Assembly: GCA_014529385.2 (NCBI GenBank)
Contig: CM043947.1
Location: 131,211,891-131,275,890 of the forward strand
Length of the DNA: 64,000 nucleotides
Direction of reading: 5' to 3'
From: Adiantum capillus-veneris
Lineage: Eukaryota; Streptophyta; Polypodiopsida; Polypodiales; Pteridaceae
In this document: one piece after another, positions 13,344 through 24,630 of the stretch
How the letters are laid out: every line of letters begins with the position of its first letter
How positions within the stretch are numbered: position 1 is the first letter of the stretch
Notes under the pieces: generated by a model
What the model was told of the DNA's origin: nothing
The model's input: only the letters and a program-made list of their open reading frames with translations
Database searches by the model: none
Translations under genes and position numbers: made by a program

Positions 13344-13577
13344 TTAAGTTTGTTGAACATTTGATGTGAAACTTGGAAACATTTCTCCTTCATCTGCTTT
13401 TGGTTGTGCATTGTTTGGACTCGGCATCTTTGAAACAACTTTTGTCATTTCTTTACGTATGTCAATGATGACATACTCTCGTGGTTGCTTTTCTTTCTCT
13501 ATTTGTGTTTCTACATTCATGATCCATGATAGAGTTGTTTGTCTCACATGTTCTGCTTTCATACTCACAATTTCCAT
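13344..13577 (-). pseudogene. Element Z: charged linker before PR2
   Basis: Open reverse frame of 77 codons rich in Glu, Lys and Gln, with no catalytic motif. It lies between the two protease-like domains, the place that holds a basic coiled linker in element C. A short frame break separates it from the PR2 domain. Confidence 0.45.
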
Positions 13578-13856
13578 TAGCTTACTTCAACACCTTTATC
13601 ATAATATAGGGAGCTATGTCGACATCCCCTCATCACAAAGCTTCGTAGGTGTTATTTCATTTATGCACACATCTAGAGTAGACAGTATCTGATCCCATCC
13701 AAAAGGTCCAAAAAAAATGTTTTGGGAATGGTTCTTGAATGTAGTTTTTGTCTTCCATTCTGTCCAAAATTCAATCCTCTCTAATCAGGCTCTCCCCTTC
13801 GGATGCTCCACACACCCAAATATGTGCTTTGTCGTGCAATCCTATAGGAAGTTTCT

Positions 13857-14330
13857 TTAATGGACTGTTGTTGAATCAAATTCTTCTACAAGAGTTCGAC
13901 TAAAATTTCTATAGTTTCGGTCCTTGATGATGATCCTCGATGTAACATCCTTGTGCCACAAGTAGAGGTTTTCATAGCCCCAATCTTGCACCATCTTAAG
14001 TTGACACATAAATAATCGCCCCAAAATGACGTCAAAGTTGTTGCTCTGTCCAAAGTCTACTATCACAAAGGTATGCTTGTACTCTATGTTGCATAAGGAC
14101 ACTATGGTTTCTTCTAGTATACCCATTGGTCTCTCTACGTATCCATTTGCAAGTTGCAATCTCATGCGTGTTTTTCTAAGAAATGGTTTCCCCCATTCCT
14201 CTCAAATCTTCTTTGTAGCAATGGCTACTATAGCCCCGCTATCAAGTATAGCAATTGTTTTGACTCCTTTGTGCTCCACTAGTAAGGTGGTGTTCCTTTG
14301 TTCACCTTCAGAATAATCTCCCACCTTGTA
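13857..14330 (-). pseudogene. Element Z: retropepsin (PR1)
   Basis: The reverse strand near 14237-14248 reads IAILDSGAIVAI, a clear D-S-G-A protease active site. It is followed, after a one-frame change, by an open frame (14165-13857) reading QLANGYVERPMGILE, then ...FVIVDFGQ...DVILGRLFMCQLKMVQDW. ILGR with the preceding hydrophobic stretch is the C-terminal half of a retroviral-type aspartic protease. Element C has the matching MANGSIVKPIGMLED ... ILGRPFMREAKMVHDW in the same order. Frameshift and decay make it inactive. Confidence 0.8.
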
Positions 14331-14958
14331 CAAGTATTGGTTTGGCCTGTAGTTTCTCTTGTGTCACTTTATCCATGTTTTCATCTACGTGGATGTCTTG
14401 ATGAGGAATTTTTAGCCCCATATTCTCCAATTTTTTGCCCACTTCACCCCATATATGCATTCTAATCTATAAAAACTCTCAAAGAGTTATCATACATGGT
14501 ATTGAAGCCGACATCAATTCATGAAGGCTCTTGGTGTCCATCATATTTGGAACTAGCTACCATCAAGAAGGCACTACTTTGACCTCTGACTTTACTTCGT
14601 GTTCTCCTAAGAAATATGGAAAGTTTTTAGTGATTCAAGTACTCTCTATAGACACTTCTATCCCTACATCAAACTACAGAGATTGTATATCTCTTGGGAA
14701 AAATTCCTAATCCATGTTGATCTCAGTGATAGGTGCAGACTTGAAAGTCGCTCTACCATCTTTTGCACTCCTAATTGCTTTCCATAAGTCTTGTGGCCAT
14801 GGATCCTCTACCTCTAGAATAGGCCATATTTCTTGAGACTTGGACTCATCTATTGTGTTTTCCACTACCCTTGTATCCAATGGTGCTTTGTTTTTAGGTC
14901 TCTATGAGCCTTTTTCACATTTTCAATCTTCTTGTTTCAATTTCTAGAGGTGGGTACG
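14331..14958 (-). pseudogene. Element Z: gag-protease linker
   Basis: Reverse frames hold broken charged sequence resembling the long linker upstream of PR1 in element C (Asp/Glu/Trp-containing stretches such as EVEDPWPQDLWKAI). Its upstream continuation is at 37383-38260, on the other side of inserted element A. Confidence 0.5.
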
Positions 14959-16022
14959 TATTGGAGGTATCATCGTAGCATAGCATAGCTCCAATGAGCA
15001 ACAGTAGTTGTCAATCTGGAGGGATGATCTACCCGGCTAGGGCATAGAAACACTCACCAATTAGTGAGCTAATCATGGCAACATGAATGGTAACTTTACA
15101 AAGTGGGCTTCTTGGCCTATGGAGGATTGGCCTATGGAGGAGCTAAGGCACGATGTCTAGCAATCTCCACATCCACTTCACTTCACCTAAAATCAACCCA
15201 ATCACATGCACTAATGATTGCAAAGATGTACACGTCAGTAATCCTATCATGCATCACACTAATCACAAGCGCACACACATAGATCCATTGAGCATCCACA
15301 CTCCAATCAAACCCACATGCACACACAAAGAATAGAGGGCAATCACACAAGATTAGAGTGGGATTAACCACAAATTAGTTACGATCTAGCTTATAAAAGC
15401 ATCATTAGCAATCATAAGAAGTATAAGAGACGCATAGTGAAAGAGAATTAAGCCTTGATTAGTGTTAATCAAGTCACATGAGCAAGGAGAAGCTCAAGGA
15501 CTCCATAGCCACACACCTCATGAGCTCTCACCAAAGAGTGGTCTCAACAAATGAGGCTAAGAACCCTAATTTCCGCTATACATTGCCTTATATACATAGG
15601 GTAAAAATATGCAATGTTCAAGTACTCAAGGCCTTTAGGGCTCCACAACTTACTCAGTCTGCAACCTAGGCACACTAACGGACCTATTCTTTACAGCTTG
15701 GAAATCCCATTGAGCCCGTGACCCATTACAAATATTACAATGGCTTGAAATAAATCACATGGACATTTCTAGAAAATGTGAAAAATGTGTGACCCAATTT
15801 TCAATGCTTCTTTGTATTCATCTTTCACGTCCATTCATAAGACAGCCTCTAGCAGCTTTTGTTAACTGCCGTTGGGAGACCCATGTGATGATGTGATTAC
15901 ATGTCATGTAATGGGGTCAAAACTAGGCGAATAGGGGGCTTGGTGACTGCCCAACACCTCCCATCGCTTGATTTTGACCTTTGTGTTAATGTCATTTCAA
16001 AGGAACGTCGGCTCAGTTGACA
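14959..16022 (-). repeat. Element A: 3' LTR (left copy)
   Basis: Matches 36782-37382 over its first ~380 bp and last ~215 bp. It contains ~440 bp (about 15341-15804) that the other copy lacks. It ends GGCTCAGTTGACA (right copy GGCTCAGTTAACA). The left terminus has TA where the right copy has TG. Confidence 0.85.
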
Positions 16023-16036
16023 TTCCCCCCTTTTGA
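16023..16036 (-). promoter_or_regulatory. Element A: polypurine tract
   Basis: Reverse strand AAAAGGGGGGAA directly followed by TGTCAACTGAGCC, the LTR start. Confidence 0.75.
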
Positions 16037-16778
16037 TTTTAGTGCCCATCCTCAACCACTATTGAAAAGTGTCCGTGAAGGCTAGAAGGTTTTTGATTAG
16101 TTGTGTTGATGTGCTGTCTTCACTTGTCGTTGAATTTGTTGATGAGGTTCATTCTGTTGTAGCATCTTCATTGGTCCAAATTTGTTTCTAATGTGAGAGA
16201 TGATGTCACATTTGTCCGTTATAGCAACATATGGTGAGGCTTCTGTGTATTTATTAAGAGCATGTACAAGAGAAGTAGAATGGTGAGGATCTAAGTTAAG
16301 TTATAATACTTGGATGACCAAAGGGGAAAAAACCAATGGGAAAAAAGTGCCTTTGGAATACACGCATTATTGGAGTACTTATTAGCATGGTAAATATTAA
16401 AAATATTAATAAAGTACTGAAAGGATTATTTGTTGATGGATATGGAATAAAATGTAAGGTGATGGAACATTGGTTTGTCTGATGTAGTCCGTTCAAGGTG
16501 CATAGGTGGAAGCAAAAAAGAGTGTCTAATGCATATGACTTGTCATAAAATCTAATATCTAACCAAACCAAATGATTTTCTCATATTAAATTGATCATTA
16601 AATGTGGGAGAATAAAGAGGAACAAGGGCTAGAATATAGACATGTGCTTACAAATCTATCTCCATACGGGGCCAATGGTAAAGGGGTCCAAATGAGAGAT
16701 GGTCTATCAAAGAGAAAGGCTAGCCAATGGAGCTTAAAAACCTTAGGGTTAGTTTCATTGAAGACCTCCAAAGGTCAG
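16037..16778. other. Internal remnant of element A, no gene recognised
   Basis: No retroviral motif in six frames. A block at 16311-16350 (ACCAAAGGGGAAAAAACC, then AATGGGAAAAAAGTGCCTTT) also occurs, diverged, at about 60713-60770 downstream of the plus-strand X gene. Confidence 0.4.
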
Positions 16779-18115
16779 TGTTAAAAGTCCTCTGACCTTA
16801 GGTAAGCTAGGGTTGTGCTTGAGGTGGAACCCGGCCCAAACTTGAGGTGCTTGTCATGCTTGTTGACTAAGATGCTTGAGGTGCTTGTCATGCTTGCTGA
16901 CTAAGATGCTTGAGTTGCTTGTCGTGCTTGTCGTGCTTACCGACTAGGGAGCTTGAGATGCTTGTGGGAACACTACCCAATCTTGAGGTGCTTTGTCGTG
17001 CTTGCTGACTAAGGTGCTTGTGTTCCAAAAGTCAACAAAATCCCTAAAGGTAGGGGGATGAGAGAGAACACACAACACACACACGCACACACACACAAGG
17101 TAAGCCCAAGCCTCAAGAGGCAACAAGGACATATGTCGAGCCCCTACCCATGCTGCCCTCAAGGTGTGCCTAAATCCTATTGGATAGGCTTAAAAGGGGT
17201 CCAATGAGCATTTAGATTAATTAAATAATTATCTAAGAAATTATCAAGTCTCTCTCCCTCAAAGAGGAAAGAAGGACACTTGTCTAAAACCTACCCTTGT
17301 TTCTTGATATGCCTCTTGCATGTGATTGGCTAGGCTTGGAGGAGTCCAATGAGCTTCAAGCATGAGCTACAAGGGGGGGTCAACCAAAGCAAGCAAGGGG
17401 TGTGCTTGGGGGATATACTCCTTCACACTCTCTCTCATTTGCTCTCATTCTTCACTTGGTGAAGTGCAAGAACTCCATCTCCTTCTCCAAGTTTGTTGAG
17501 AAGTTGAGAGCCTACACCAACACTCTTAGCTATGCAATGCAAATCCAACCAAGAGCCATGCTTCAATGCTTAAGCTTGCCATCTTCTCCATCTTCAATAC
17601 TATGCTATTATGTATGCTAGCAAGAAGAGTGATGATAAGTGAGAAACTATTTCTATTTCTTATGAATGTTTCTTCTTCCTCTTCCCTACCCTCACTCCAC
17701 ATTTGAAGGTGTTTGAGGCCTTGAGATTGAGGTTGGGATAGTTAATGCTTTTTCCAAAGTCTATGTTATATTCGTTATGCATGAAGCTTTCCATCTTCAT
17801 TGCATCACCTAGGTCACAAGGAACACAAAGATTGTATTGTACCAAGTCTCTCTTGATGGGAGAATTTATAATACAAATGCCTATTAGAGGGGGGACCGCG
17901 GCTCCACATAAATCCGGTCCTCAATTGTTGTCAAGTTCTCTAAACTCTGTCTCTTGCAAAATTATTGTTAATGCCAAGTTAATTAGGTAATATGATTATG
18001 CTGCCACCATCAATTAAGTTCACCCTCTATGTTCTCAAAGTAGTCTCACCAAAAATGCTCTCTTTAATTCTCCTAATTCAGATATTCTCAAAGTTCATAG
18101 GCCATTTCCATTACA
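16779..18115 (+). repeat. Element B: 5' LTR (start uncertain)
   Basis: It ends CCATTACA, one base before a primer-binding site. The part 17160-18115 is matched in inverted orientation by 22250-22742 joined to 35954-36430, which supports it being an LTR. The left end is placed at TGTTAAAAGTCC (16779) only as a candidate. Confidence 0.6.
16839..17030. repeat. ~34-bp minisatellite in LTR-B
   Basis: About five imperfect copies of a unit like CTTGAGGTGCTTGTCATGCT followed by TGCTGACTAAGATG, starting near 16839, 16873, 16907, 16950 and 16981. Confidence 0.85.
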
Positions 18116-18116
18116 T

Positions 18117-18128
18117 TGGTATCAGAGC
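18117..18128 (+). promoter_or_regulatory. Element B: primer-binding site, tRNA-iMet type
   Basis: TGGTATCAGAGC, one base after the LTR end CATTACA. Confidence 0.88.
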
Positions 18129-18520
18129 TAATTGGTTTCTCTTTTCTTGCTTAAGAAGAGAGGTCCTTAAGTTGTCCATGAAAGGTTGGGCATGTTTATT
18201 GCAATAGGGTAAGTGGGATAGGGATCTATTATCTTGGTTGAGAAGGACTTAGTTTGAAGTACATCGTTGGGAACTATCGTCTTAATAAAGGAGCCTCTCG
18301 GGGCTTGCCTTGGTTTTACCATTATTGAGCTACGAGCCAACTCAACAGGAACCATAATCAACTGAGCAATGTTAGACCATCTCCAATTGTATTCGCAATC
18401 AATAGTGTCTAAACTTGGGTGTGGTTGTTTGAGAACTGATTTTCAAAGGTAAAGAAGAGTAGCGACTAAGGTTTTGGAGGGTACTAAAGCACAAAGAATC
18501 TATACATAAGTTTGATTTGC
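18129..18520 (+). other. Element B: 5' leader
   Basis: Non-coding leader between primer site and the first gag ATG (18521, MADNNQESRMN). Nothing else seen. Confidence 0.5.
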
Positions 18521-19961
18521 ATGGCTGATAATAACCAAGAGAGTAGAATGAACATTGATAACTTTAATTTTGCACATGAAGGTGCTAATGATGATGCCCC
18601 CATGTTTGTCAATTATCTTGTTACTAGGTTGCAGCAAGCTATGGACAACCCAGCTTTGCAAGCTGAAGTTACTCAACAACTTCTTGCTTATGGGATTTGC
18701 CTTCCTCTCCAAGAGGAGAGAGAGCTTAGGAGGCTTCTTGATGAGACCCCCAAAAGAGTACTTTCTCCCATACGAGAGGAGGAATCCAAAGAACGAAAAA
18801 TTAATGAATCCCTAAGTTCCTCTGAAGATGTGGCTTCACGAAGACGGTGGTCTGGACGATTGCCAACTCCTCCCAAGAGGAAACAGTCAACCCACACACC
18901 TTCTCCTCGTCACTCTAAAAGGGAAGATAGGAAACATAGGAAGAAAAGGGCAAGAAATAGGTCACCCTCTTCTCCTTCTTCTTCACCTTCCTCCTCTTCC
19001 AACAAAAGCTATGGCTATTCTCCTAGAGAATACAAGAGGGAGGGGAGGATATCTCAAATCTTACCATGCATGGCGAAGGTCACAAAAGCTCATGAAGTTC
19101 AAAGAGGGAGGAAAGAGTATATCTTTTCTCGCCTATGATGGCACCCTTTGGTTCTATCGACAAAGTATTGGCCTTTATCCAGCAATTTGTTACGGCCTTT
19201 GGAGAGGACGGTTTCACGGAGTCCTCCAAGCTACGCCATGTAGCTATGCAATTCCAAAAATCGGCTCCTCAATGGTGGGCTAGCCTTTGTGGCAACAATG
19301 AAGCCCCAAAGATATGGAAAATTGTATGAGTTTCCATCATGAAGCAATTCCTTGTTGCAAGCAATGCAAAGGACAAAATGCTTATCGAATTGTGGAGTTT
19401 AAATCTTCTCTCCCATGAGTTTATCCACAAATATGTGGACAAGTTTTGGGAGTTATATCTCAAGGGTATTGTCTTTCAAAAGATAGACTTTGTCGAGCAA
19501 AAGGAACAATTATGTGCGGGATTGCCTGAAGAGATGGCCGAGTATGTCAACTCTCAAGGGCGTGGTTCTATTACGAAAGTAACCCACCACACCATGGTTT
19601 CCTTGCGCATCATTTCCAATAAGGGGCTAAATGGAATCTCAAGCCCATGGAAAACAAAGACAAAAGTGATGCAAAGGGGAAAACCAATGCCCAAAATGCT
19701 TCCCAAGGCAATTCCAACAACAACAACAACAACAACAATCGGTCCAAGGAGAAGGGGGTTTTTAAAGGTAAAAACAAACTCTCCCTTGAAGATCTTGAAT
19801 CTTTTCACAAGGACCACAAATGTTTCAAATGTGGACAGCAAGGACACGGCTATCGTTCTTGCCCCAAGAGAAATGCCTGCAATGAGACTCCTAGAGCTTC
19901 CACTATCGAAGCTCCAAAAGAGGATGCTCATTGCAAAGGATCGCCTCTCTCCTATGCTTAG
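18521..19961 (+). pseudogene. Element B: gag (capsid and zinc knuckle), frameshifted
   Basis: The N-terminal part opens at ATG 18521 and is rich in Arg/Ser/Pro in its second half. After a frameshift near 19.1 kb comes a capsid domain (SSKLRHVAMQF, APQWWASLCG, then IMKQFLVASNAKDKMLIELW and ...FIHKYVDKFWEL). A stop interrupts it at about 19327. A third frame carries an Asn-rich run and the CCHC box CFKCGQQGHGYRSC near 19810-19860, with standard CX2CX4HX4C spacing. The order capsid, zinc knuckle and then protease is that of Ty3/gypsy chromovirus-type elements. At least three frame changes make it non-functional. Confidence 0.85.
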
Positions 19962-20260
19962 GGAAAGGTAAGGGAACATGATGCCTTCATCTTGTTTGAC
20001 CCTGGCTCTACCCACCACTTCATATCAATGGAGTTGGCCATCAAGTTGGGCATTCAAGCTTTTGAGATGGGAGATACCGTAATGACCAACATCGCTTTCA
20101 AGGGACAGCAAGCCTCCATTACTCCCTTGATTGTAAAGTTGAGGCTTCATGTCCAAAGCTACGTCGACAAAGATGACATTTATCTCTCCTCTTCAACATG
20201 AGGATGCTATCCTAGGGGCACCATGGTTCAATCACATGGCTGTCAACATGAAGTTCCTTG
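19962..20260 (+). pseudogene. Element B: retropepsin remnant
   Basis: Reads ILFDPGSTHHFISMELAIKL, where DTGS is expected: the catalytic Asp is present but the Thr is Pro. The C-terminal half (...DAILGAPWFNHMAV near 20200-20240) is in another frame. Both halves of the aspartic protease are recognisable, but the enzyme would be inactive. Confidence 0.8.
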
Positions 20261-21312
20261 AAAGGAGAATCTACTTCACCTTACAGGGCAAAGAACATGT
20301 ATATAGATGCTAGTGAGTCTGGTCATACTATACCACTTATAAATCCTCCTGCTTTTGATAAATCAATGGATAGCTCAAATTCTGCGTACATAATTTTTGT
20401 CAAAGAGTCTCTAAAAGGTCATTATGTGTCATTAAATGTAAATGGTAGTAATCAAGAAGAGTTAGACTTGTCTAATTTTCTCAAAGGATTCCAACATGTG
20501 TTCATCAATGATATCCCTATGGACTTACCTCCAAAACGAGGGGATGATGACCATGGAATTGAGCCCCTACCAAGAATCTCATCACCTAACAAGCCTCCAT
20601 ATCAAGTTTCCCAAGCTCAAAAAGAGGATATCATAAGGCAAGTACAAGAATTAATAGAAAAACAGATGGTGAGGCCTAGCTGCTCTCCCTTTTGTTCTCT
20701 AGTTCTTTTAGTGCAAAAGAAACATGGTACATACCGTATGTGTGTGGCTATCATCAAATAAGGATAGTGGATGAAGACCTAAAGATAGTGCTTTGTACAA
20801 CATTTGGCCTTTATGAATATCTAGTCATGCCTTTAGTCTTGATAATGCACCAGCCACGTTCAATCATTTAATGGAGAAAATCTTTAGACCCTACTGCAAA
20901 TTCACTGTAGTATTCTTTAATGATATCATCATCTGCTCCAAGTCCTTGGAGGAACAAAAGCAAAATATTTTAGTGATTTTCAAGCAATGAGTGAGAACAA
21001 GCTTTTTCTCAATCAAAAGAAAAGTGAATTTTTCCTTCAAGAGATTCAATACTTAGGTCATATTATCTCTCAAGATGGTATCGGTATGGATCCATCAAAG
21101 TTGGAGGTAATAAAAGCATGGCCTAATCCAAGGAATCTACATGAGCTAATAAGCTTTATCGGTATGTGTGCATACTATAGATGCTTCATAGCAAATATCT
21201 CTCAAATAGCAAGACAATTACATGACTCAACCAAGAAGAACATTAAGTACTCATGGACTGCTAAGGAGCAAAATGTTTTTGACAAGCGCAAAAGAAGCTT
21301 ACCTCCAAACTA
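20258..21312 (+). pseudogene. Element B: reverse transcriptase remnant
   Basis: The first frame ends in an RT entry region: PPYQVSQAQKEDIIRQVQEL, IEKQMVRPSCSPFCS and VLLVQKKHGTYRMCV. It is followed by a stop and a deletion of the finger/palm part. Around 20800-20990 another frame gives FGLYEYLVMP and VVFFNDIIICSKS. The catalytic box would be FFDDI in relatives, so here the first Asp is Asn. The thumb (IQYLGHIISQDGIGMDPSKL, FIGMCAYYRCFI) is open at 20987-21313. It is inactive because of both the deletion and the active-site change. Confidence 0.85.
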
Positions 21313-21640
21313 GTCCTTATGTTCCGGATCTCTCAAAGCCATTTCAGGTCCAATCTGATGCTTGTGATGATTGCCTTGGAGTAGTCTTGCTTCAAGAAGG
21401 GCATGCCATAGCATATGAGAGTCGAAGGCTCAATACAGATGAATGGGTCTTAGGCATTTATGAGAAAGAGCTTTTACATGTTCTACATGCCCTAGACACA
21501 TGGAAGCGCTATTTATTAGGGACTCCATTTATTCTACAAATTGACCACCAAAGTCTCAAGTACTTCATGACACAAACCAAGCTTTCCGACAAACAAATGA
21601 GGTGGGCAAATTTTCTATTGCAATCTTCTATGATAGATGA
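21222..21640 (+). pseudogene. Element B: RNase H remnant
   Basis: Open frame reads FQVQSDACDDCLGVVLLQEG (start of RNase H), AYESRRLN, then a YEKELLHVLHALDTWKRYLL block and QIDHQSLKYF. The typical ADALSR end is missing: the frame jumps from MRWANFLLQ to integrase-side sequence, implying a short deletion. The style (HALDTWKRYLLG) is typical of chromoviruses. Confidence 0.85.
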
Positions 21641-22217
21641 GTATGCTACTGACCCTGACTTTAAAGACATAATGTCATCCCTTGCTTTGGGGAAGAAAGA
21701 GGAACCATTCACCTTGCAGGATGGTTATCTTCTCCATGGCAATAGGCTATGTGTTACCACTCCCTTCATGAGAAAGTCATGTATGAATCCCATGCTCCTC
21801 CCTATGCGGGACATAGAGACATTCAACCTACTCTTCGAGGAGTAGAGACGTATTTCTATTGGCGTACCATGAAAGTGAACATACAAGAGTATGTTTCAAA
21901 ATGTGTGCTATGCCAAAAGACTAAGTATGATTGAGGGAAGGAACCTGGATTACTCCTACCATTGTCAATCCCTAATTCACCATGGGAGAGTATATCCATG
22001 GATTTTATCTTTGGATTACCCAAGTCTATCCATGGGAATACGGGAATATGGACAATAGTCAATAGATTTTGCAAGCAAGCACGCTTTATTCCTGTCAAAA
22101 ATACTTTTAAGGCACACCAAATGACAACTCTCTTCATATCCCAGATTTTCAAACACCATAGATTTCCAGCATCCATTGTGTTCAGATAGAGATCCTAAGA
22201 TGACCAATAATTTTTGG
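21640..22217 (+). pseudogene. Element B: integrase N-terminal part, truncated
   Basis: It holds the HHCC zinc-binding region (ESHAPPYAGH...YVSKCVLCQKTKY). The catalytic core start is SISMDFIFGLPKS, and the second Asp is in SDRDPKMTNNFWKG after a frameshift at about 22189. The sequence stops there: the catalytic Glu, GPY/F and chromodomain regions are absent, replaced by the inverted LTR at 22250. Confidence 0.82.
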
Positions 22218-22249
22218 AAAGGTGTAACATTTAATGGTCTAGTAACTTA

Positions 22250-22742
22250 TGTGTAGCGGAAAATTACACAAACATAGTGAGCATTTCATTAGAATAGATT
22301 CCTAATGAGCATAGCAAGAGTGCTTGGATGGAGAGAGCAACAAAAGCATAACACCTAGTTAGATAGGCATGAACAATACTTCAAAAAGAGAGAGAAATTA
22401 ATCTATTGACAACAATTGAGGACCGGGTATACATGGAGTAGGTCCCCCTTTCAAAAGGCTTTGTATTATAGGTTTTCCCCATCAAGGGAGACATTTTACT
22501 ATACAATACTTTGTGTTCCTTCAATAACTTGTTGGTCCAATGAAGATGGAAGCTTCAAGCACCAAGTTCACACTTATAAAACACAACATCAATTCTCTCA
22601 CGGTCCCAGACCCAAGACCTCACACACCTTCAAAGATGGTGAGAGCTAGCGGGGTATGAGAGTAGACCGAGAGGAAGAAGGAGTATTCTCACGAGAAAGA
22701 AGTATGTCTCCTCACATAATCACTCATAATAGCTTAGCGTAG
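22250..22742 (-). repeat. Inverted B-type LTR, 3' half
   Basis: The reverse complement of 22390-22600 matches LTR-B at 17780-17970, including CATCTTCATTG, AAGGAACACAAAG and CCGGTCCTCAATTGTTGTCA. The reverse strand ends TTTCCGCTACACA, like LTR-B's TTTCCATTACA. Its other half lies at 35954-36430, separated by element C. No primer site or target duplication was seen beside it. Confidence 0.75.
22738..22742. repeat. Element C: target-site duplication CGTAG, left copy
   Basis: Identical to 35949-35953. Confidence 0.93.
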
Positions 22743-22964
22743 TGTGCACGTATGTCGCACGTGTCAATGCAAGGAACTTGCCGATACACCATATGCGAGC
22801 CACAAATGGCTCCAAGCACACAACAAGCCTAAACTAGTAAGCTCAAAGAAGGCGATGGTGTGTCACTCACCGCTCTACGCTTGCTTCGTGGAGGATTCTT
22901 CGCCGCGAAGAAGAAGGAGCCGCCGATTCGCCGCCGCTGTGCCTTCGTAATGCTCGATCGCCCA

Positions 22965-23063
<99 letters not shown>

Positions 23064-23408
23064 ACACACACACACACACAAGGAGGTGAAGAAGAAGAAG
23101 GTGGAGATGGAGATGGAGATGGAGCAAGAGCACTCTTCTATTGCACAAATGAGAGAATGAGTGAATTTTAGGTTTAGTTGACTTTTATATGAGCTCGCCC
23201 CATTCACACTTGGGCGCCCATGCTTAGCCAACTAATCCCTTGAATGTTCCAGTTAGAGTGCGCCTCTCATCGGCGATCACTCTTACCCTTTTCCTATTGG
23301 ATCGACAAGCCCGGTACCTGACTCTACCAAATAAATAATACAATGTCCGCCATAGGTTACAACGTCTGTCGTAGGTAATAGGGTGTCCGTGAGCCGTGAG
23401 GGTTAACA
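22743..23408 (-). repeat. Element C: 3' LTR (left copy)
   Basis: Plus strand starts TGTGCACGTATGTCGC and ends GGTTAACA. It differs from the right copy mainly in the length of the CT/CA tract, plus scattered substitutions. A TATA-like box is at 23181-23191 (reverse CATATAAAAGT). Confidence 0.95.
22967..23080. repeat. (CT)n(CA)n compound microsatellite in 3' LTR
   Basis: CT tract 22967-23015 runs directly into a CA tract 23015-23080 with one CATA interruption. On the coding strand it is (TG)n(GA)n, downstream of the TATA box. Confidence 0.99.
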
Positions 23409-23421
23409 TGGCCCCCTTCCT
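23409..23421 (-). promoter_or_regulatory. Element C: polypurine tract
   Basis: Reverse strand GGAAGGGGGCCA directly before the LTR start TGTTAACC. Confidence 0.75.
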
Positions 23422-24630
23422 GATGTAGATTCCGTCCTCGGAAGCTATTGAGTTGAAGCTTGTTATGTCCATGTTATAGAGCATCTAGATTTGAATCTGC
23501 AAGGCAAAGTCACTGTTTCAGCAAGCGGAATTATATTTCCATAAATCATGAGGGGAATGTAAAGTACATGTGGAAATGAGTAAATGCAAGATTTATGAAA
23601 TGTTAGACTGCCATTAAGGACAAATAAATCGCACTTTGAGTAAATTAATTAATCAAGAGTTTTGGGCTTATGGGTGAGTCTATCAATTAGTTAGCTATGA
23701 CTAAGGTTAAAACAACTACTCTAGTACTAGCTAAGCTAAGAAGATTATCTAAATGCAAGATTCCCTAATTGTGCTTTTCAGCCAACTAGCTCTCACAACT
23801 GCAAACAAAAGCTTGAAATGTTAACTGTAAGCTCGATGGAAGTCTTTTAAATGTCATTCATTTTTTTCTTTTTCTCTTTTTTACTTTGGTTCACAATCAT
23901 TTGACGTGTGTGCTTATTTTGTATGTCCGGGGCTTTTTGCTTCTCAAGGAAAAGCACCCACACTGGGAACCTCTAGGGCTCTAGTACCATAGACAATACA
24001 TGTGAGTGAAGTACCAAATCAAGCCAGGATTTCTCTTCCAGCATTAGATTTTTCATTTGTGGCACTTAAGTTTTTTGCTTCCATTTCCTTTGTATTCTCA
24101 CTAGTGTTTTTGTTGTTTAAGTGAGCAAGCTTCTCTATGCCTTAAACATTCCTAAGGTCTCAAATACTCAGATTATTTTATCAGCTAGGCCTAGTGGTCA
24201 AGTAAATGAGTTAACCTAAAGTCACGGTCTCCTAATCTCAAGGCTCATCCATAAAATTAAACTCTAGTTCCATCAACTTAGGCAAAGACAAATTTATACA
24301 TCTATAATGGCAGATAACAAACATAACTATTGCACTCAAATAAACCATGAAAAATCATTATTAACAATTATACATATCCACCAACATGAATCATGGAAAG
24401 AAGTACACCTGGAGGTATGGAGTTGCTCATTTCGTCGAAGCAGATGTCCTCAGCCATGTGGATGGAGATCTATATAAGTCCTACCTAACACATCCAAAAA
24501 ACAAGCACTATACCTCTAGGAGGCATGTCAGTGTGAAAAAATTAAAACTCCTAGAAAAAAAACTCAAAACACAATCCAGACCCCTAACCTACCTATATGT
24601 CATCCTTTTTAGAATCAAGGAAAGAGGATA
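23422..24630 (-). other. Element C: 3' untranslated region
   Basis: About 1.2 kb without a recognised protein on either strand. No tandem repeat was seen here. Confidence 0.5.

Noticed and set aside
18555-19283. Overlapping plus-strand frames within the B gag region as separate genes.
   Set aside because: They are other-frame shadows of the frameshifted gag; capsid and knuckle motifs explain the region.
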